Positions 17,572 through 27,379 of a DNA stretch of 64,000 nucleotides are shown piece after piece. Below the pieces are notes generated by a model that was not told where the DNA came from, searched no databases, and worked only from the letters and a program-made list of their open reading frames with translations. The stretch covers positions 1,550,001 to 1,614,000 of the forward strand of contig NZ_JBEXAC010000001.1 in the NCBI RefSeq assembly GCF_040567655.1, given 5' to 3'. The stretch is from Chitinophaga sp. H8 (GTDB lineage: Bacteria; Bacteroidota; Bacteroidia; Chitinophagales; Chitinophagaceae). Within the stretch, counting starts at the first letter, position 1, and every line of letters begins with the position of its first letter. The position numbers and the translations under genes are program-made.

Positions 17572-19071
17572 TTATCGCTTATCTGTGCTATTGCTGCTTG
17601 CGCTGATCAGGTCTAAAGTATAGGTGATCTCAGGATCTTTTCCCGCCTGCACATATGCTTCAAACTTTGGAAGCGGAATTTCCCGGTCGGGCAGAAGACC
17701 ACGGCCATTGTCAGTATTGGCATTAAAGAAGAAGAGCTCTGCCATAGGTACCGTGAGTATACTTTTGGTCCTGGGTAGGAGATATTTCAGGAACCACGCG
17801 GCAGTAGTCACCGCTTCGCCGCTGCCGCTTTCCTTGCCTATCACTTCCCCGCGTTTGTTCTTTTGCACCAGGGAGGCAAAATATGTGGCCGCCGATACGG
17901 TACCGCCACCGGTGAGCACATATACTTTACCATCAAATGCATCTTTATCAGGTGGGAAGTTTTCCAGGAGCCCTTCCTTCAAACGGGCATTTCCGATGTA
18001 GAAGCCGGAGCTGTCTTTGTCGAAACGCTGATAGAGAAAATTCTTGTTGTTGCGGATGTCATCATCAGATAATCTGCGGCCATCATCAGTAATGGCATAT
18101 TCTGCATAGGCAAAATCAATGGTACGTGTCCGGTAGTTATAAATATTGGGGAAGGGCCCTTTGGCAAGGAAAGAATACAGCAGCGCAGAAATAGCCGGGT
18201 TGCCGCCGCCATTACTGCGAATGTCGATGATCACCCGTTTGTATTGCCGCTTTTTTACTTCCCGGAAAAATTCACTGAATTCCTTATAGGCGGCAGACTC
18301 CAGTAAATTAAAAGTATTGACCGTGAGTATACCGGTTTGTTGTTCATCCAGGAAATCACAGTATATTAAATAAGCACGTTGCAGGAGGTTGATCGGAAAA
18401 ACAGCCTGCCTGGTAGCGTGGAAGGAGGGGGCTGGTGCTGATGCCGGGAGGTCCGTTTGTTGCATCGCTTTACTACCCGGTGCAATATAGGAGATCTGAT
18501 AAGTTTTGCGGGAAGGATCAACCAGACTGAAATTTATCTGAAAATTGGGATATGACCTGTCTGTTCCCGTGGTGATAAACCCATCACTATAGGCATGGTT
18601 TTCCACTGAACGCAACACTTGTGATGCGGGCATACCATTAATAGCGGTAATCTCCGCGCCAAATGGGATATTGCCGCCTTTCTGGTTAACGAATATCTTG
18701 CCTCTTTCGATGAGTACCGCGAACGGAAAAAAATGAAGCTGCCGGTAGGCTTCCTTGAAATTGTCGCCCGAAATACTCAGGCTCGTATGCACATCCTTTA
18801 CCAGGTATACCGGCGAATAACGGATAGCAGCAAGTACATCCGGCGCTTTGGCGGCTTCATTCATCAGGGAATCTACCTTGTGCGCTAAGGTGATGGAATC
18901 TATGAACTTATAGGGATTGGGATGTTGTTTTTTTAGTATGTCTATCGCTAGTTTGTAGTCTGCAATGAAATCAGCTTGTGTGAGTTCGTTCAGATTTTTT
19001 TCCTGCGCGGATGCGTTGACACAATAGAAGGTAAGTATGGCGCTTATGCCAATAATAAGTAATGTCTTCAT
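17572..19071 (-). CDS. S41-family (C-terminal-processing-like) peptidase
   Basis: A 499-residue exported protease with signal peptide MKTLLIIGISAILTFYCVNASAQ. A PDZ-like segment (FGAEITAINGMPASQVLRSV) precedes the catalytic domain. That domain has IDIRSNGGGNPAISALLYSF and, about 110 residues on, VLTGGGTVSAATYFASLVQ, with Ser393 the predicted nucleophile as in the S41 signature. The catalytic Lys of CtpA-type enzymes should lie downstream near GKESGSG. It is periplasmic or outer-membrane facing and its substrates are unknown. It is the last gene before the terminator and is separated by 42 bp from the MutS genes upstream, so it may also be read from that unit. Confidence 0.87.
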   Translation of the reverse strand: MKTLLIIGISAILTFYCVNASAQEKNLNELTQADFIADYKLAIDILKKQHPNPYKFIDSITLAHKVDSLMNEAAKAPDVLAAIRYSPVYLVKDVHTSLSISGDNFKEAYRQLHFFPFAVLIERGKIFVNQKGGNIPFGAEITAINGMPASQVLRSVENHAYSDGFITTGTDRSYPNFQINFSLVDPSRKTYQISYIAPGSKAMQQTDLPASAPAPSFHATRQAVFPINLLQRAYLIYCDFLDEQQTGILTVNTFNLLESAAYKEFSEFFREVKKRQYKRVIIDIRSNGGGNPAISALLYSFLAKGPFPNIYNYRTRTIDFAYAEYAITDDGRRLSDDDIRNNKNFLYQRFDKDSSGFYIGNARLKEGLLENFPPDKDAFDGKVYVLTGGGTVSAATYFASLVQKNKRGEVIGKESGSGEAVTTAAWFLKYLLPRTKSILTVPMAELFFFNANTDNGRGLLPDREIPLPKFEAYVQAGKDPEITYTLDLISASSNSTDKR

Positions 19072-19113
19072 GCCTGTATGTTTGAATGATAGTTTTGGTA
19101 GAATGTATTGGTG

Positions 19114-20430
19114 TTAAGTGTCCAGCAATTCCAGTATACCTTCGTTCCGGATGATCATCATCCCTTGCCGGTCTTCCGTGATGCCTTCCTGTAATTGATA
19201 AGTATAACGGGGCCGGTTGCCGTCCATGACAGTAGGCAAAAAAGCAAACTGGATGTTGGGCCGGCCTTTTAATGCTTCGCCTACTTCAATGATGTGCGTG
19301 GAAACAATGAACAGGCAATCTGCATATTCAGAAAAGGCTTCGGTTACTGCGAGTGTGCCGTCATAAGCATCTTTAACATTGGTGCCTTTGAACAGCTCGT
19401 CAAACATCAGCAACAACCGTTTCCCGCTGGCAGCTATTGTTGCTGCCTGTTTTACCCTGACTACCTCCGCATAAAAATGACTATAGCCCAGACTGATATT
19501 ATCTGCTACATTAATGGAGGAATAGAGCCCTTCTCTTACGGAAAATACCAGCTGTGTGGCTGCCACAGGAAACCCCATATGTGAGAGGTACATCGCTATA
19601 CCTATTGATTTCATAAGGGTGGATTTACCAGCCATGTTAGCACCGGTGAGAAATACCACATTGTTTTGCTCATGCAGGGCTATTGTATTGCCAATAGCTC
19701 CGTTGATGCAGGGATGGCAAAGTCCTGTAGCGGAGAAGGTGTTCTTTTCGGGTGCCAGTGCCTGGGCGTAGGAGAAGCCCTTTACCCGGGCTATATCGCT
19801 TACAGCGATGTATACATCTGCTTCATGAATGAATCCCAACACCGCTTCCATTTCCTGTTGCAGTTTACTTTTCAGCAGGTGATCGTAATAAGCAAGCGTA
19901 TTTACGGGCAGCGCTTTGTAAATGTCTGTGTTGATGAGCCGTTCCAATTGTTTGTCAGACAGTATTTCACGGATGGCCTTTATCCGGAGGGCGTAAGGGC
20001 TATTGGCGAGGGCCAGCATCTCCAGAAAAACATAACAGCGCTTTAATGTAACAATGGTGGCCTGTAATCCCTGTACTATCTTGCGATAGCGCTCATCGCG
20101 GGTGAGGGCGGACAGCCATTTTTTGATCAGGATATCTGCCAGGATCACCGGGGCACTTCTTTGTGCGCCGGTGTCCAGGTACTCACGCATCAGGTGTAGC
20201 TGTTGTACATCAAAGGGAAATATGAGCTGCTGCTCCTGAAAGTACCGGAAAATGCTGCTGCGTTCATTGATCGCAATGGCATTGTCCAGCGGTTGACGGA
20301 ACATGGCATCCATCAGTTGTTCACCGCCTCTTGTTTTTACCTGGTTGAACAGATGATAAACAGACCCTTGCCGGAACTTACCGAGCAGGTTCAGCTCATC
20401 TGTTGTTTGCCTGTCTGTACTAAAGCTCAT
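19114..20430 (-). CDS. Truncated MutS-type ATPase, second of a tandem pair
   Basis: A 438-residue protein containing only the core and ATPase parts of MutS. Residues ~10-75 match the start of MutS domain III (NLLGKFRQGSVYHLFNQVKT then RGGEQLMDAMFRQPL and INERSS), a long helical clamp region follows, and the ATPase has Walker A TGANMAGKST, a switch-like SHFYAEV segment, Walker B LLLMFDELFKGTNVKD and the STHI His-loop. The mismatch-binding domains I and II with the Phe-x-Glu motif are absent and there is no Smr domain, so it is neither MutS1 nor MutS2 in the usual sense. It overlaps its paralogue by 11 bp, implying a heterodimer. Confidence 0.87.
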   Translation of the reverse strand: MSFSTDRQTTDELNLLGKFRQGSVYHLFNQVKTRGGEQLMDAMFRQPLDNAIAINERSSIFRYFQEQQLIFPFDVQQLHLMREYLDTGAQRSAPVILADILIKKWLSALTRDERYRKIVQGLQATIVTLKRCYVFLEMLALANSPYALRIKAIREILSDKQLERLINTDIYKALPVNTLAYYDHLLKSKLQQEMEAVLGFIHEADVYIAVSDIARVKGFSYAQALAPEKNTFSATGLCHPCINGAIGNTIALHEQNNVVFLTGANMAGKSTLMKSIGIAMYLSHMGFPVAATQLVFSVREGLYSSINVADNISLGYSHFYAEVVRVKQAATIAASGKRLLLMFDELFKGTNVKDAYDGTLAVTEAFSEYADCLFIVSTHIIEVGEALKGRPNIQFAFLPTVMDGNRPRYTYQLQEGITEDRQGMMIIRNEGILELLDT

Positions 20431-21772
20431 GATGACTGTGCATAGTTTTTGGTGAAGGTGGTATTGCGGTACCGGCGTTTCGTTTGCGCCCGGCCTTTAA
20501 TATGTCTAATATGCCTTCATTACGGATAATGATCATACCGTGGCGGTCGTCTGTTATTCCCTGTTCCAGCTTATACGTGTACTCCGGCGTATGGCCGTTC
20601 ATACGGGTAGGCAGGAACCGGAAGCTGATAGTGGGCTGTTGTTGCAGCGCCGCTCCGGCTTCCACGATGTGAGAGGAGATGATAAACAGGCTGTTTTTTT
20701 TCCTGGCAAAAGCACTGGTAATAGCAATGGTAGCTTCGTGGGCATCTTTTACATTGGTGCCGCGGAACAATTCATCGAATATTACCAGCAAAGATTTTCC
20801 ACTGCTGAGTGCTGTCGCCATTTTTTTCACTCTTAACACTTCTGCATAAAAATGACTGGCGCCAATACCCAGGTTATCGGGTAGGTTGATTGTGGTGTAA
20901 ATTCCATCCAGAACAGAAAATTCCATTTGAGTTGCCGCTACCGGAAACCCCATATGTGCAATGTATACGGCGGTGCTCAACGCCCGGAGGAACGTGGATT
21001 TTCCGGCCATATTAGCCCCGGTGAGGAACACCAGGTTCTGACCGGCATGCATAGTAATATTATTGCCTACCGGGTTTTTGAGGCCGGGATGATATACCCC
21101 TTCCAAAACCAGCTTACTTTGCCCTTTTTCCAGGGCTTGGGGGAAGATGAAATGCCGTTCTGCTGCCACTTTTGCTACAGACAGGTATACGTCCAGGTAG
21201 TAGATATGCCCCAGCATTTTTTCTATCTTATTCCGCTCACGTATCCTGAAAAGCTGATCATAGGCGGTAACAGCCGCATAGGATAGTTTGCCCCTGGTCT
21301 TATCATTTAATGCCGGTTCCAGTGCTGGTCCCTCCAGCAGAGTGGCAATTGCGTTCCGCTCCCGGGCGTAACTGTCTATATCACTAATATGGCTGGAGGT
21401 AATGAATGTCTGCATGCGTTGGAGCAGCGTTATTACAGCCGTAACACCACTGTAGATATCTTTTTCACTAAGCCCGGGTTGCTGTGCACTGCCTTTGAGG
21501 TGGGCATCCGCATTAGCCAGGTATTTTTCCGCCATATCAAACAGTGTTGCATCAAAGGGGAATGCAGTTTTAAGGGTTGCAAAATGTGCGATGAGATTAC
21601 TGCGCCGGTTAATTTCGTCCCGGTCGGATAGCGGATTGCGGAACAGCTCTTCCAGTACCTTTTCTCCCCCGCGGGTATGGGTATTGTTGTAAATATCATA
21701 GATACCACTGACATCACGCTTACTGAATATCCGCAGGTCATCTATCGTTTGCTCGTCTGTATGTAGTATCAT
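20420..21772 (-). CDS. Truncated MutS-type ATPase, first of a tandem pair
   Basis: A 450-residue paralogue of the next gene, with the same architecture: MutS domain III start (DLRIFSKRDVSGIYDIYNNT then RGGEKVLEELFRNPL), helical clamp, Walker A TGANMAGKST, SHFYAEVLRVK, Walker B LLVIFDELFRGTNVKDAHEA and SSHIVEAG. Mismatch-recognition domains are missing. It starts 12 bp after the GldF/GldG-like fusion and overlaps the second MutS gene by 11 bp, so it belongs to the ABC/SusCD unit. DNA mismatch repair is unlikely; a role as a DNA or membrane-associated ATPase working with the exporter is open. Confidence 0.87.
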   Translation of the reverse strand: MILHTDEQTIDDLRIFSKRDVSGIYDIYNNTHTRGGEKVLEELFRNPLSDRDEINRRSNLIAHFATLKTAFPFDATLFDMAEKYLANADAHLKGSAQQPGLSEKDIYSGVTAVITLLQRMQTFITSSHISDIDSYARERNAIATLLEGPALEPALNDKTRGKLSYAAVTAYDQLFRIRERNKIEKMLGHIYYLDVYLSVAKVAAERHFIFPQALEKGQSKLVLEGVYHPGLKNPVGNNITMHAGQNLVFLTGANMAGKSTFLRALSTAVYIAHMGFPVAATQMEFSVLDGIYTTINLPDNLGIGASHFYAEVLRVKKMATALSSGKSLLVIFDELFRGTNVKDAHEATIAITSAFARKKNSLFIISSHIVEAGAALQQQPTISFRFLPTRMNGHTPEYTYKLEQGITDDRHGMIIIRNEGILDILKAGRKRNAGTAIPPSPKTMHSHHEL

Positions 21773-21784
21773 AGCGTACCTTTT

Positions 21785-24112
21785 TTATTGCCGTTTGCGG
21801 CGTATCAGGATAATGGTGCCCAGCAGCAATATCATTGCCGGCAGTACCCACACATATACCATCTTCAGTATGTTGGCTGTAACAGGTTTGATAGTCAGCA
21901 GCTGATCTTTCGGAGGGGCCATAGGGGCATATACCGGGTACTCGTTATAATCCAGCCAACTGTAAAAAGCCCTGCCAATAAAGCCGCCAGCCGAACGCAG
22001 ATTGCTCATGAGGTCGGCATCGCCGTTCAGAATAATACGTTGTTGTTTATTGTGTACCTGCCTGGTCAGCTGTATGGAGGTGGTGAATGCTGGCATCATG
22101 GTGTCGCCTGCAAGCGCGTCAAATACAGGAGGAACCGAATCGGTGACTAATACGCCTGCTTTGATCCAGGCATTGTTCTTGGCGGCAGTGAGCAGTAATG
22201 GCTTGGCAGAAAAAGCGCTGCTGTCAGCGTAGGCAATACTGGCTACACCGGGCTGCAACAGGAAAATACTGTCTTCTCCCCATTTGAGCTTCAGTTCTAT
22301 CAGGAAAGGATCTTCTGCCAGGTTGGCGCCTGCATAGGTAATGTAAGGTTTTACCATATGCGGCATCTCTTGTGTTGATACTTCCACCGTAGTGCCGTTC
22401 ATCAGACGGACGCCTAACTGTTGCAATACCGGGTTCAATAACTGTTGTTTGCCCGGCTCTCCCATGATAAAAAGATTACCACCACCACTGATGTAATCGC
22501 GTAACCTGGCTTTTACAGTAGCACTCAATTCTGTTTTTGGATCGGCCAGCACAAGTATGCTCACATCTTTGGGAATATTGTTGTGGTCCAGCGAAATGGT
22601 ATCGGCTTCAAAACCCAGGTTCAGCAAGGAATAACGGTTGGCCTTAGCCAGGCTGTGTAACCAGAATTCCCGCTCACCCTTCTTGTAGGGGGATCGTTCC
22701 AGGTTGCCGGTAGTAAACAATACCTTCGGCAGTTTAACTGCCAGCAGCCTTTTGAGGGCAGGGGCTACCTGCATTTCGTCCGGCCAGAATATAGGATCAT
22801 TATAGGTACGGAGAAAGGTAGTGCGTCCCTTATACTTCAGTTGCATAACGGCACGGTAATCCTCTGGTGCCATGTCAATCTGTTTGCGGATCTCCTCACG
22901 GTGCAGATACATGGCAGTATCTACCTCCATCAGCTCCGCCTGTAGCCCTGCTATTTGGGAGAGCGTTTTGCCGGGATAAGTTTTATAAAGTGTACTGTCG
23001 TGGTCGTCTATATCCTGATAGTGCACATATTTAAATTGGATGTCAGGCTTGAAGCGCACATACTTTTCCCAGAAGCCCCAGAGATAATCGTTGCGGTTCA
23101 TGGGCCGGGTCCGGTCAATACCACCGCCTAGCAGATTACTGTAAAGGGTTACTTCCAGTGGTTCGTCGCCTAGTTCCTGAATGATCTTTTGCGTATAGGG
23201 ATGCAAGGTATTCACCTTATTGGCCGTAGTATCCCAATACCCGATATAGGCAGGCCTGGAACTGATATAGCCTGCTGCCAGCACAGATATCATGACCGCT
23301 ACATAACGTGTGGCATTTACATACCAGGGTCTTGACTCCGTAGCAGACCTTAGTTTGATCAGCGTAAATGATACAAACAGGTACATAATCAGCAAAAAGT
23401 AGATCACCTCTCTCGTAGTGATGAGTCCGGACAGCATCTTCTCCGTCCTGCCATACATAGAAAGGAAATAGGTGAGGTCCCTGACGAAATCATACCGTTG
23501 CCACAGCCCTCCGATGCGGGTAAGTATAAAGATCATAAGAAAGCAGGCAATGGCGGATACAATCTGGTAAGTGGTGAGGCTGGACATGAATAACCCAATG
23601 GCGGTGTAGGCGCACATCAGTAGGTAGAAGCCGAGAACGGCCGACAGTAAAACGCCATAGTCCGGTGATACAATGTTAAAGAAACCGGATATGATAAATA
23701 TGCCTATCAGCAATACCAATACCAGGTTGTATAGCATGATAGCAGTATACTTTCCCAGTACAATCTGCCGTACGGAAATGGGAGAGGAGTAGAGCAGCTT
23801 GATGGTACCATTATTGATCTCCCGGCTGATAAGCCCCATTGTAAGGAGCGGCACAAACAGGAACAGGTTTTGTAATACACTACTGAACAGGCTGTCACTT
23901 CCCAGAAAGATCGCCCGTGTCAGCGATACTTCAAATCCTTTGAACCTTGGCTGATTGGTGAGAGCTACATCCTGCCACTTGGCGATCCCCTGCACTATGT
24001 CGGTATAATATACAGCACATTGCACCAGGAAGGCGATTGATAAGAACCAGGCTACAGGTGAATAGAACAGGTTACGCAGTTCCGTTTTCGCGATCTTGAA
24101 TATCATCTTCAT
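21785..24112 (-). CDS. GldF-GldG-type ABC permease/auxiliary fusion
   Basis: A 775-residue membrane protein. Residues 1-~285 form an ABC-2-type permease with about six TM helices (GldF-like: LRNLFYSPVAWFLSIAFL, LLTMGLISREINNGTIKLLY, GKYTAIMLYNLVLVLLIGIF). The rest is a large exported region like GldG (ABC_transp_aux): KVNTLHPYTQKIIQELGD, then a Rossmann-like segment SILVLADPKTELSATVKARL and DYISGGGNLFIMGEPG, ending in a final TM helix and RRKRQ. In gliding bacteria GldF and GldG are separate; here they are one chain. It is 9 bp from the ATPase gene upstream and 12 bp from the MutS gene downstream. Gliding itself is not implied. Confidence 0.85.
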   Translation of the reverse strand: MKMIFKIAKTELRNLFYSPVAWFLSIAFLVQCAVYYTDIVQGIAKWQDVALTNQPRFKGFEVSLTRAIFLGSDSLFSSVLQNLFLFVPLLTMGLISREINNGTIKLLYSSPISVRQIVLGKYTAIMLYNLVLVLLIGIFIISGFFNIVSPDYGVLLSAVLGFYLLMCAYTAIGLFMSSLTTYQIVSAIACFLMIFILTRIGGLWQRYDFVRDLTYFLSMYGRTEKMLSGLITTREVIYFLLIMYLFVSFTLIKLRSATESRPWYVNATRYVAVMISVLAAGYISSRPAYIGYWDTTANKVNTLHPYTQKIIQELGDEPLEVTLYSNLLGGGIDRTRPMNRNDYLWGFWEKYVRFKPDIQFKYVHYQDIDDHDSTLYKTYPGKTLSQIAGLQAELMEVDTAMYLHREEIRKQIDMAPEDYRAVMQLKYKGRTTFLRTYNDPIFWPDEMQVAPALKRLLAVKLPKVLFTTGNLERSPYKKGEREFWLHSLAKANRYSLLNLGFEADTISLDHNNIPKDVSILVLADPKTELSATVKARLRDYISGGGNLFIMGEPGKQQLLNPVLQQLGVRLMNGTTVEVSTQEMPHMVKPYITYAGANLAEDPFLIELKLKWGEDSIFLLQPGVASIAYADSSAFSAKPLLLTAAKNNAWIKAGVLVTDSVPPVFDALAGDTMMPAFTTSIQLTRQVHNKQQRIILNGDADLMSNLRSAGGFIGRAFYSWLDYNEYPVYAPMAPPKDQLLTIKPVTANILKMVYVWVLPAMILLLGTIILIRRKRQ

Positions 24113-24121
24113 GAAATAAGT

Positions 24122-25048
24122 TTATTGGATAGATTGAGTAGTTAATTGCTTGAATACATCGTCCAGCAAGCCTTTATCAAGACTGATCTCCCGCAGCCGC
24201 CATTCATGCTGGACACTGGCGGATACCAGGCGCTCCGTGATATCGGTATCGCCACTGAAATAGATGCGGGCCTGGCGCTCGGTCAGGAACTCTACCCGGG
24301 TCACACCGGCTACCTTTTGCAATTCTGCGGCCACTGGAGGATTCTCCATCTTCATCAGCACGCTGCTGGGCTGTACATAGTTGTTGAAAGCGTCCATGGT
24401 GTCGGAAAATACAATGCGGCCGCTCTCTATCATCACTACCTCCCTGCATAAAAGATGTATTTCGGAAAGAATGTGTGAAGAGAGCAGCACGGTATGCTCC
24501 TGTGCTATTTCCTTGATCAGTTTCCGCGCTTCAATCAACTGGTTGGGATCAAGTCCATTGGTAGGCTCGTCCATTACAACCAGGGCCGGTTTATGGATGA
24601 TGGCTTGCGCAATGCCTACCCGCTGACGGTAACCGCCACTCAGGTTACGGATCAGCCGGGTGCTGAAATGCGCAATGCCGCAGCGTTCTTTCGCTTCTTC
24701 CACCGCTGCTTTTATCTTTTTGTTTTCTACCAGGCGTAGTGCTGCACAGTAAGCGAGATACTCATCTACCGTGAGATCAGTATACACTGGTGGTTGCTGT
24801 GGTAAAAAACCGATCTGCTTTTTAGCAGCCTGTGGTTGTTTACTCATATCAATACCATTGATATAAACCTTGCCTTCCGTTTGTTTCAATACGCCACACA
24901 GAATGTTCATAGTAGTAGACTTTCCTGCGCCGTTAGAGCCCAGCAATCCTATTACTCCCGCCTGGTTTATTTCCAGGTTAATGTCCCGGATAGCCCAGCT
25001 GGCGCTGTATTTGTGAGAAAGCTTTTCAATTTTTACGATGCTGTTCAT
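24122..25048 (-). CDS. GldA-type ABC transporter ATP-binding subunit
   Basis: A 308-residue ABC ATPase with Walker A LLGSNGAGKST, Q-loop FLPQQPP, signature LSGGYRQR, Walker B ALVVMDEPTNG and the switch His in LLSSHILSE. The C-terminal ~80 residues (VAGVTRVEFLTERQARIYFS) form the extension usual in ABC-2 exporter ATPases such as GldA. It powers the permease encoded 9 bp downstream. Its place directly after a DUF4397 lipoprotein and SusCD indicates an envelope-export or surface-protein role, with substrate unknown. Confidence 0.92.
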   Translation of the reverse strand: MNSIVKIEKLSHKYSASWAIRDINLEINQAGVIGLLGSNGAGKSTTMNILCGVLKQTEGKVYINGIDMSKQPQAAKKQIGFLPQQPPVYTDLTVDEYLAYCAALRLVENKKIKAAVEEAKERCGIAHFSTRLIRNLSGGYRQRVGIAQAIIHKPALVVMDEPTNGLDPNQLIEARKLIKEIAQEHTVLLSSHILSEIHLLCREVVMIESGRIVFSDTMDAFNNYVQPSSVLMKMENPPVAAELQKVAGVTRVEFLTERQARIYFSGDTDITERLVSASVQHEWRLREISLDKGLLDDVFKQLTTQSIQ

Positions 25049-25082
25049 TATATTTCTTTAAAGAATGAAGAATGGCCGTTGA

Positions 25083-25877
25083 TCAATACCGGACCGGAAT
25101 CACTGTCAGCGCGGTAAGTCCCGTGCTTCCGGGAAGCCCGGTCAGCACAAGGTTAACATTGCGGAAAAGCCAGGGATGTCCGGTATACTCATCTATTTGA
25201 GGAAAATGGATGCCTTTGGTTGTATAACTAGCTATCAATGCACCGGTGGCTACCTCCTTGAATTCAAACGTATAGTCTTCCTGGGTAGCTTTGGAAGATA
25301 GTATGTTGAAGACCGTACTGCCCTTATAGGGCAGGTTGCGTACCAACGGAACACCCTGCTGCCCCTTGATAGTAATATTCACGGGTTTAGTGCCTGGTGA
25401 AAGATGTATAAAGCGGATCCCGGTGGTACTGTCTTTGGCTTCATGATAAGGCAGCTTATCTCTGAGGAACAACGTATCGGGTGCGGTAACAGTGCCTGTA
25501 AGAAACAAACTGTTCAGGGAGCCGATAGGGAGGTCCAGCGTAAGTTTAAAAAGAGGGGCGTCCTTTGCGGTGGTGTCAGGGTACTGGTGCAGCACAAGTG
25601 GTGTGCTGCCATAGTACGAGCTTACCTGGTTCTGGCCCAGGTAGTATAGCTGGGATGTGTAAAGATATTTAGCTGGATTGTTGGCGAAGCTGGTGACAAG
25701 TGGTTTGCTGCCTGGTACCACATTTACCATCATCAAGGATGCAGTACCTGGAGGCGGCGCTTTTTCTCTTTCACAGGAAAGCTGTGTTGCAAACACCAAT
25801 ACTGCTGTAAGTACGTTGATAATACGGCGTTGCGGGTGATATGGCAAATGCGGTGTTTCTATAAATGGCTGTAACAT
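25083..25877 (-). CDS. DUF4397-like lipoprotein
   Basis: A 264-residue predicted lipoprotein. A long basic n-region (HPQRRIINVLTAVLVFATQL) leads to the lipobox with Cys35. The mature part has two Ig-like halves typical of DUF4397: ASLMMVNVVPGSKPL followed by YYGSTPL, and TGIRFIHLSPGTKPVNITIK with NLPYKGSTVFNI. The ATG at 25877 sits 1 bp from the SusD stop codon, so translation is tightly coupled. Its likely location is the outer membrane or periplasm, as an accessory to SusD. Confidence 0.75.
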   Translation of the reverse strand: MLQPFIETPHLPYHPQRRIINVLTAVLVFATQLSCEREKAPPPGTASLMMVNVVPGSKPLVTSFANNPAKYLYTSQLYYLGQNQVSSYYGSTPLVLHQYPDTTAKDAPLFKLTLDLPIGSLNSLFLTGTVTAPDTLFLRDKLPYHEAKDSTTGIRFIHLSPGTKPVNITIKGQQGVPLVRNLPYKGSTVFNILSSKATQEDYTFEFKEVATGALIASYTTKGIHFPQIDEYTGHPWLFRNVNLVLTGLPGSTGLTALTVIPVRY

Positions 25878-25878
25878 A

Positions 25879-27369
25879 TCAGTACATGGGATTTTGCGTT
25901 AGAAAATGATTGCGCGTGATCTCGCTTACCGGGATAGGGTAGAGCAGCTGGTAATCGCCTGCCCAGGGTTGCTTGTTGGTAATAGCCGAAAGTACGGTAC
26001 CAGCTTTGCCGGTCCGTTTCAGGTCCAGCCAGCGGTGCCCCCATTCTGCAAATAGCTCTTTTTGCCGCTCTTTTGCTACCGCTGTTTTTACTTCATTTGG
26101 GGTAAGCGTTTCCGGTAGCTTTTGCAAACCAGCTCTTTTCCGGACGATGTTAAGGTCGGCTATTGCGCCGCTGGTGCCGCCAGGACCTCCATTTGCGGCT
26201 GCCTCTGCGCGTATCAGGTACATCTCGGCCAGGCGCATCATCATATAATAGGCTGTTTGCGTGCCGCCCAGTTCGGAATTACTTCTGCCGGTCTGGTATT
26301 TAAAAGGGAAGTAGAAAACGTTGGTCTGACCAGGTAAGTCTGTATTTACCGTGCTGTCTACCCAATCCCTGAACCGCAGATCTCCCTTCTCAAATGCATG
26401 TACCAGGGTGTTGGTCAGTGCAAAAGTTGGCGTGCCGGTATGCAATTCCGCAGGAAGCAATAAATAGCCTTCGGGTACTGCGTTTCTCAGCTCGTTATGA
26501 TTATTGGTGGGTTGCAATTGCCAGATGGCTTCTCTGCTGGCAGGAGAAAAAACATCATTAAGCAACGGCTCCATACCGTAGAGTGCCGTGTTGTTAATTA
26601 CCCCGGAGGCAGCAATAGTAGCATTGGTGTAATCGTTCAGGTACAGATATACTCTTGCGAGTAGCGCGGTAGCAGCAAATTTATTAGGACGTATCCTGCT
26701 GTTATTGCCATTGATATAATTTTCAGGAAGTGCGGCCTGCGCTTCTTTAAGGTCGGCCACTATCTGCTCATATACCCGCTGCTGCGGTGTGCGTGACATG
26801 TTAATGGTTTGATTGAAATCAATCGTGAGCACCAGGGGAACATCTCCAAAATAATTAACCAGGTAAAAATAAGTGAAGGCACGTACAAATTTCGCTTCCC
26901 CGGTTAAGACGCTTCTTGCACTGTCACTGAACGAAGTGGCAGTAGAAGCTGCAATGCCTTCCACGATTGCATTAGTACCATAGATGGTCTGATATGCACT
27001 GCTCCAGATAGTTTCAGGAACGGTGGTATTGGTGACGGTAATTTTGTTGGTAAGCAGGTAGTAGTAGTCTGCAACCCCGCTATTAGTAGAATAAAGTTCA
27101 TCAGCAGAAGTCCCTCCTGTTATGGTGACAAGACCTGCGCTGAAGAGTTTGGAGGCAGCATCGGTAATAAAGACAGCCTGATCACCATGTATCATCCGGG
27201 TGTAAACACCTGCCATGGCACTGTTAGCCTGTTTGTCTGTATTGAATACCTGACCGGGAGAAATGGTATTGGTAGGATCAGGAATCTCCAGCAGTTTTCT
27301 GCACGATGTATGTACCGTGCCCAGTAGCAGACAGCAGAAGAGGATCGTTTTTATATTTTGCGGCCGCAT
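25879..27369 (-). CDS. SusD/RagB-family outer-membrane substrate-binding lipoprotein
   Basis: A 496-residue lipoprotein, start taken at ATG 27369 because the upstream codon at 27375 is TTG. Lipobox VHTSC precedes the family opening (LLEIPDPTNTISPGQVFNTD). TPR-like helices and the C-terminal LIRAEAAANGG, DLNIVRKRAGLQKLP and WGHRWLDLKRTGKA blocks follow. SusD binds ligand on the cell surface and lids the SusC barrel encoded 10 bp upstream. The transported substrate is not apparent; no glycoside hydrolase gene is near, so a peptide or other ligand is as likely as a glycan. Confidence 0.9.
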   Translation of the reverse strand: MRPQNIKTILFCCLLLGTVHTSCRKLLEIPDPTNTISPGQVFNTDKQANSAMAGVYTRMIHGDQAVFITDAASKLFSAGLVTITGGTSADELYSTNSGVADYYYLLTNKITVTNTTVPETIWSSAYQTIYGTNAIVEGIAASTATSFSDSARSVLTGEAKFVRAFTYFYLVNYFGDVPLVLTIDFNQTINMSRTPQQRVYEQIVADLKEAQAALPENYINGNNSRIRPNKFAATALLARVYLYLNDYTNATIAASGVINNTALYGMEPLLNDVFSPASREAIWQLQPTNNHNELRNAVPEGYLLLPAELHTGTPTFALTNTLVHAFEKGDLRFRDWVDSTVNTDLPGQTNVFYFPFKYQTGRSNSELGGTQTAYYMMMRLAEMYLIRAEAAANGGPGGTSGAIADLNIVRKRAGLQKLPETLTPNEVKTAVAKERQKELFAEWGHRWLDLKRTGKAGTVLSAITNKQPWAGDYQLLYPIPVSEITRNHFLTQNPMY

Positions 27370-27379
27370 GATCAATGAT

